From Planctomycetota bacterium (lineage in GTDB: Bacteria; Planctomycetota; Phycisphaerae; UBA1845; CAIVHJ01), in assembly GCA_022573485.1 (NCBI GenBank), contig JACZTW010000161.1, positions 1 to 8,771 on the forward strand: 8,771 bases of DNA. The letters run 5' to 3'. This document shows positions 5,881 through 8,771 of the stretch, in pieces. The translations under genes were made by a program, and so were the position numbers. Under the pieces are notes generated by a model. The model saw only the letters and a program-made list of their open reading frames with translations, was not told where the DNA came from and ran no database searches. How positions within the stretch are numbered: the stretch's first letter is position 1; the number at the start of each line of letters is the position of its first letter.

Positions 5881-7107
5881 GTGAAGAAATCAATTGATCA
5901 AGTCGATGTCGAGGGCAAGTTCGTGCTCCTTCGCGCGGACTTCAACGTGCCGCTCGATCGTCAGGGTCGGATTACCGACGATCGTCGCATCGTGCAGGCC
6001 CTGCCGACGATCCAGCACATCCTTCAGAACGACGGTCGCCTGATCATGATGAGCCACCTGGGCCGGCCCAAGGGTCGGCCGGATCCCGGTTTCTCGCTAC
6101 GGCCTGTGGCCCGCCGGCTCAGCGAATTGCTTGGACAGGACGTGCCGCTGGTTCCCGAATACACCACGGATGACAAGCCGGAAGTCATTTCATCCCTGCG
6201 CAAGGGCAAAGCCGTCCTGCTCGAGAATCTGCGGTTTCATCCGGAAGAGACGATCAAGGGCAGCGATACCGAGAAAAACCAGCCGATGAAAATCCGCAAG
6301 CGCCAGTTCGCCCGCAAAATCGCCGATCTGGGTGACGTCTACGTCAACGATGCGTTTGGCACGTGCCATCGCGACAATGCCTCGATGTTGACTGTGCCGC
6401 TGCTGATGGATGACAAGCCGCGCGTAACGGGATTCTTGGTTCAGAAAGAATTGAAATTCCTCCGCGAAGCTGTGGTCGATCCCGCCCGGCCGTTCGTGTG
6501 TCTCCTCGGGGGGGCGAAAGTGTCGGACAAGATCGGCGTGATCGAAGCGCTGATCCCGCGCTGCGACGCAATTATGATCGGCGGGGCGATGGCGTTCACC
6601 TTTATGCTGGCCCGCGGCGACAGTGTCGGCGACAGCCTGGCTGAGCCTGAGAAGACCGATCAAGCCAAACGGCTGATGGAGTTGGCCGGCGACAAGCTGA
6701 AGCTGCCGGTGGACATTGTTTGTGCCGCCGAACTGAAAGAAGGTGCGGACCGCGAGGTGATCAGCGGAGCGATCGCTTCCGGAAAGAAGGGTTTGGACAT
6801 TGGCCCTCAAACCGTCGCCGGCTACTGCGACATTCTCGCGACAGCCCGAACCATCGTGTGGAACGGACCGATGGGCGTTTTTGAAACCAAGCCTTTCGAC
6901 GCGGGCACACTGGCGATCGCCCAAGCGGTCGCCGAGGCGACCGACGGCGGGGCGATCAGCATTGTCGGCGGCGGCGACAGTGCAGCCGCGCTCATCGCGG
7001 CGGGGATCGAAAAGCGCATCACGCATGTCTCCACCGGCGGCGGAGCATGCCTCGAATTTCTCGAAGGCCGGCAGTTTCAATCCCTTGAAGTGCTGGACGA
7101 TGCCTAG
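5881..7107 (+). CDS. pgk: Phosphoglycerate kinase (GTG start)
   Basis: This 408-residue kinase transfers phosphate between 1,3-bisphosphoglycerate and ADP, using the product of the preceding gap gene. N-terminal substrate-binding motifs are LRADFNVPLD (17-26), SHLGRPKG (58-65) and LLENLRFHPEE (113-123). The C-terminal nucleotide-binding domain shows LLGGAKVSDKIGV (208-220), TIVWNGPMGVFE (324-335), GGGDSAAA (363-370) and STGGGACLEFLEG (384-396). Two oddities are visible: an insertion of roughly a dozen polar residues after the RFHPEE motif (about 124-140), and NDAFGTCHRDNASM (156-169), where the usual GTAHRAHAS second His is Asn166. The protein is slightly longer than the common 390-400 residues because of the insertion. 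GTG 5881 is chosen because translation from it begins KKSIDQVDVEGKFV, which fits PGK N-termini; the upstream reading frame from 5788 overlaps gap and adds unrelated residues. Only a modest AGG (about 5871-5873) serves as ribosome binding site. Spacing to gap is 70 bp. Confidence 0.95.
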   Translation: MKKSIDQVDVEGKFVLLRADFNVPLDRQGRITDDRRIVQALPTIQHILQNDGRLIMMSHLGRPKGRPDPGFSLRPVARRLSELLGQDVPLVPEYTTDDKPEVISSLRKGKAVLLENLRFHPEETIKGSDTEKNQPMKIRKRQFARKIADLGDVYVNDAFGTCHRDNASMLTVPLLMDDKPRVTGFLVQKELKFLREAVVDPARPFVCLLGGAKVSDKIGVIEALIPRCDAIMIGGAMAFTFMLARGDSVGDSLAEPEKTDQAKRLMELAGDKLKLPVDIVCAAELKEGADREVISGAIASGKKGLDIGPQTVAGYCDILATARTIVWNGPMGVFETKPFDAGTLAIAQAVAEATDGGAISIVGGGDSAAALIAAGIEKRITHVSTGGGACLEFLEGRQFQSLEVLDDA

Positions 7108-7108
7108 C

Positions 7109-7134
7109 TTGGCGCGGCCTTCGGCCGCAGCCAA
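7109..7134 (+). terminator. Strong hairpin directly after pgk, likely transcript end
   Basis: Two bases after the pgk stop begins TTGGC, followed by GCGGCC, a TTC loop, GGCCGC, a bulged A and GCCAA. Inner arms pair over 6 bp and outer arms over 5 bp. There is no T-run after it, so it may instead protect the 3' end of the gap-pgk mRNA or act with Rho. Confidence 0.45.
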
Positions 7135-7142
7135 AGTAGCCA

Positions 7143-7194
7143 GTAACCGGTAACGAGTAACGAGTAACGAGTAACGAGTAACGAGTAACGAGTA
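7143..7194. repeat. Heptanucleotide tandem repeat, unit GTAACGA
   Basis: One diverged unit (GTAACCG, 7143-7149) is followed by six perfect GTAACGA units (7150-7191) and a partial GTA. It is the longest and most uniform of the three heptamer arrays in the window. The perfect copies suggest recent slippage. Confidence 0.92.
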
Positions 7195-7218
7195 GTCCGG
7201 GTCTCTCGCACTGTTCTT

Positions 7219-7369
7219 GCCACGAAGACACGAAGACAAGAAAGCTGTATAGTTCTTTCTTATGTCAGGAGTGAACAGTCTGTCACAAACAGCTTTCATG
7301 GGGCGTTGGCTGACATCAGAGTGATGGTCACTTCCATTGATGTTCTTCGTGTCTTGGTGCCTTTGTGGC
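7219..7369. repeat. Intergenic element bounded by 8-bp-periodic inverted arms
   Basis: After GC, the left arm (7219-7244) runs in 8-bp units CACGAAGA, CACGAAGA, CAAGAAAG. The right arm (7343-7369), read on the minus strand, runs in the units CACAAAGG, CACCAAGA, CACGAAGA. Over 26 aligned bases the arms match at 20 positions as inverted repeats. The interior (7245-7342) contains further short inverted pairs, for example GAAAGCTG (7240-7247) with CAGCTTTC (7290-7297), and ATGTCAG (7262-7268) with CTGACAT (7310-7316). No transposase is encoded. Total size and design match the element at 1886-2042, but the sequence does not. Confidence 0.65.
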
Positions 7370-7436
7370 CAGATTCGGCCTAGTGGACTCGGGCGAACAA
7401 CCGAACTACGAGATCGCTCGGCACTTGCTGTGTTCG

Positions 7437-7454
7437 CGCATGCTAAAGCATGCG
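7437..7454. repeat. Small perfect stem-loop in the rpe leader
   Basis: A 7-bp stem CGCATGC / GCATGCG with a TAAA loop is followed by GCTC and ends 28 bp before the rpe start codon. It has the same frame of conserved ends (CGCA ... TGCGGCTC) as the hairpin at 236-255, with three different but still paired inner positions. It may be a dispersed repeat or, given its position, an RNA structure affecting rpe translation. Confidence 0.55.
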
Positions 7455-7482
7455 GCTCCTTGCACTCTTGCATTGAACAACC

Positions 7483-8175
7483 ATGAAGGATTTGAAAGAA
7501 CCCCGCATTCGCATTGCTCCATCGCTGCTGTCGGCGGACTTCGGCCGACTGAAGGAGCAGATTGCGATGGTCGAGGAAGGCGGCGCGGATCTTCTACACT
7601 TGGATATCATGGACGGGCACTTTGTGCCTAATTTAAGTTTCGGCGTGCCGGTGATCGAGAAAATTCGCGGTTGCACCGAGTTGTACTTCGACACGCACGT
7701 CATGATTACCGATCCCGACAAATACGCCGAACCGTTTATCAAGGCGGGCAGCAACAACTACACTTTCCATATCGAGGCCACCAACGAACCCCGCAAAGTG
7801 ATCGACCACGTGCGCGGACTGAACTGTGATGTGGGGCTTGCGTTGAACCCGGACACGCCGTTCGGAGCGATTGAGCCGCTGCTATCGGAAGTGGATGTGG
7901 TGCTGGTGATGAGCGTTTGGCCTGGTTTTGGCGGGCAGCGCTTCATTGCCGAGGTGCTGCCGAAAGCGGCCGAAATCAGCCGTAACCTCAGGCCCGATCA
8001 GCGCTTAGAGATCGATGGCGGCATCGACTTCCAGACGGTCGGTTCAGCCGCGGAGAATGGAGCCGACATATTCGTCGCCGGTTTTGCTATATTCGGCGCC
8101 TCGGACCCAGTGTCGGCCATGGCCCGCATCCGCGAAACGGCGCAGGCGAGCAAAGCGGCAGGCGGCGAGCGTTAG
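7483..8175 (+). CDS. rpe: Ribulose-phosphate 3-epimerase
   Basis: This 230-residue TIM-barrel enzyme interconverts ribulose 5-phosphate and xylulose 5-phosphate in the pentose phosphate pathway. IAPSLLSADFGRL (11-23) is the first strand signature. LLHLDIMDGHFVPNLSFG (37-54) holds His39 and the catalytic Asp41. FDTHVMI (69-75) gives His72, and LEIDGGI (175-181) gives Asp178, the second catalytic acid; the two His and two Asp form the metal site in known enzymes. MSVWPGFGGQRFI (143-155) is the phosphate-binding loop, with Trp at a position often held by Asn or Glu. Length is normal. ATG 7483 fits the family N-terminus although no clear Shine-Dalgarno sequence precedes it; the leader hairpin at 7437-7454 is close by. 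The stop codon is immediately followed by copy 2 of the palindromic element, as for thiO and copy 1. A long repeat-filled spacer separates it from pgk, so it is probably transcribed separately. Confidence 0.96.
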   Translation: MKDLKEPRIRIAPSLLSADFGRLKEQIAMVEEGGADLLHLDIMDGHFVPNLSFGVPVIEKIRGCTELYFDTHVMITDPDKYAEPFIKAGSNNYTFHIEATNEPRKVIDHVRGLNCDVGLALNPDTPFGAIEPLLSEVDVVLVMSVWPGFGGQRFIAEVLPKAAEISRNLRPDQRLEIDGGIDFQTVGSAAENGADIFVAGFAIFGASDPVSAMARIRETAQASKAAGGER

Positions 8176-8177
8176 GC

Positions 8178-8279
8178 TCTGTCGGAAACCCCGGTTTTCG
8201 TAGCGGCCGACCTCCGTGTTCCCGGCGCGCCGGGATCGGTCGGCAGAGACGCCGACCGCTACAGTGGTTTTCAGACAGA
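8178..8279. repeat. Palindromic dispersed element, copy 2
   Basis: This copy matches the core of 4582-4684 at 68 of 69 positions (8196-8264). Inverted pairs are TCTGTC (8178-8183) with GACAGA (8274-8279), GTAGCGG (8200-8206) with CCGCTAC (8256-8262), GCCGACC (8206-8212) with GGTCGGC (8238-8244), and the same central 14-bp palindrome. Outside the core the flanks have diverged from copy 1 yet still form inverted matches with each other. It begins two bases after the rpe stop codon and ends 42 bp before the next gene. Confidence 0.85.
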
Positions 8280-8321
8280 ACTTGGCACCCCGCTTTCGTG
8301 AGAACCGGCGGAAACAGAACA

Positions 8322-8771
8322 ATGACCTCAGCCGTTTTGATTCCTTGTGCTCAAACCGACTGGCAGGCGGCCGGTCGCTTTTCATCGAGCACGCCCGTCG
8401 ACGTCAACCAAGAAGGCGAACGGCAGATTGAGCAGTGGGCCTCTATGCTCGCCGACCACGCGCCCGCGACGATTTATTGCAGCGACCGCAGTCCCAGTGA
8501 TCAGACCGCCAGGCTGCTGGCCGAGCGGTTGAACACCAAAGCGAAGAAGGTCGCCCATCTCGAGGAAATTGGAATGGGATTGTGGGAAGGATTGACGCCC
8601 GAGCAACTCAAGAAACGGTTCGGCAAGGCGTACAAACGATGGAAGGAAGACCCGGGCAGTATTCATCCGCCGGAGAGTGAAGATCTGGCCGACGGCGCGG
8701 AGCGTTTGCTCGTGGTGTTCAACAAGCTGGCGCGCAAGCACAGAAACGAGTGCTTCGGCGGCGTCTTGGGC
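8322..8771 (+). CDS. Histidine-phosphatase-fold protein with degenerate active site (partial, 3' end outside)
   Basis: The 150 visible residues look like the phosphoglycerate mutase/histidine phosphatase superfamily. VLIPCAQTDWQAAGRF (5-20) aligns with the family start LVRHGETEWNxxGR. TPVDVNQEGERQIEQWASMLA (24-44) matches the TPLTxxGxxQAxxLA segment. IYCSDRSPSDQTARLLAERL (51-70) matches YSSDLxRAxxTAxxIA, and LEEIGMGLWEGLTPEQLKKRF (80-100) matches LxExxxGxWEGxxxxE. Active members use a phospho-His in RHG; here those three residues are Pro8-Cys9-Ala10, and the second Arg (of the LxRA segment) is Pro58. Glu82 of the acid position is kept. The protein is therefore probably not a normal mutase or phosphatase; a regulatory, binding or unusual Cys-dependent role is possible. 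The second catalytic His lies beyond the window. ATG 8322 fits the first strand; an in-frame GTG at 8298 is an alternative, and no strong ribosome binding site is seen. Confidence 0.8.
   Translation, partial: MTSAVLIPCAQTDWQAAGRFSSSTPVDVNQEGERQIEQWASMLADHAPATIYCSDRSPSDQTARLLAERLNTKAKKVAHLEEIGMGLWEGLTPEQLKKRFGKAYKRWKEDPGSIHPPESEDLADGAERLLVVFNKLARKHRNECFGGVLG

Larger units (their letters stand above)
7108..7482. other. Gene-free 375 bp spacer between pgk and rpe, filled with repeats
   Basis: The spacer holds, in order, a terminator-like hairpin (7109-7134), a heptamer array (7143-7194), an inverted-repeat-bounded element (7219-7369) and a small hairpin (7437-7454). These take up more than half of it. 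No ORF with coding character and no convincing promoter for rpe was seen. Confidence 0.7.

Noticed and set aside
6190..7473. 427-codon minus-strand open frame opposite pgk
   Set aside because: It is a shadow of pgk in GC-rich DNA; its N-terminal part is translated repeat sequence, including the GTAACGA array.

Overview
The window most likely comes from a planctomycete, probably class Phycisphaerae. The first 33 codons are the C-terminus of a secreted protein ending in a dockerin-like calcium loop followed by DLALLLGNWGPC, a tail I associate with that group. The DNA is GC-rich, and the intergenic spacers are long and full of repeats. The assignment is an inference from one partial gene and general style.

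Layout, all genes on the + strand. 1-102: end of a dockerin-tailed protein. 103-415: no gene; a heptamer repeat and a small hairpin. 416-1830: two overlapping genes (ATGA junction) for a candidate lipoprotein of unknown function and a membrane-anchored protein with a Pro/Glu/Ala-rich tail. 1831-2103: a spacer filled by an inverted-repeat-bounded element. 2104-3156: an RluA/RluD-type rRNA pseudouridine synthase. 3157-3444: a heptamer repeat and a hairpin. 3445-4578: a ThiO-like FAD-dependent glycine oxidase. 4579-4781: a palindromic element and a good candidate promoter. 4782-7107: gap and pgk, 70 bp apart and probably cotranscribed. 7108-7482: no gene; a terminator-like hairpin, a heptamer array, a second inverted-repeat-bounded element and another small hairpin. 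7483-8175: rpe. 8176-8321: a second copy of the palindromic element. 8322-8771: the start of a histidine-phosphatase-fold protein without the catalytic RHG motif.

Gap and Pgk catalyse consecutive steps of glycolysis/gluconeogenesis. Rpe belongs to the pentose phosphate pathway. The last gene resembles phosphoglycerate mutases, but its visible active-site residues are replaced. ThiO-type enzymes usually supply dehydroglycine for the thiazole of thiamine; no other thiamine gene or TPP riboswitch is visible here.

The genes are mostly ordinary housekeeping genes. The unusual content lies in the spacers, which carry four kinds of repeat: (1) a ~100 bp palindromic element in two nearly identical copies, each starting right after the stop codon of a different gene; (2) two unrelated ~150 bp elements sharing one design, with inverted arms made of 8- or 9-bp units; (3) three heptanucleotide tandem arrays with different units; (4) small stem-loops with changed but still paired stems. 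No CRISPR array, tRNA, rRNA, transposase or defence system was seen.
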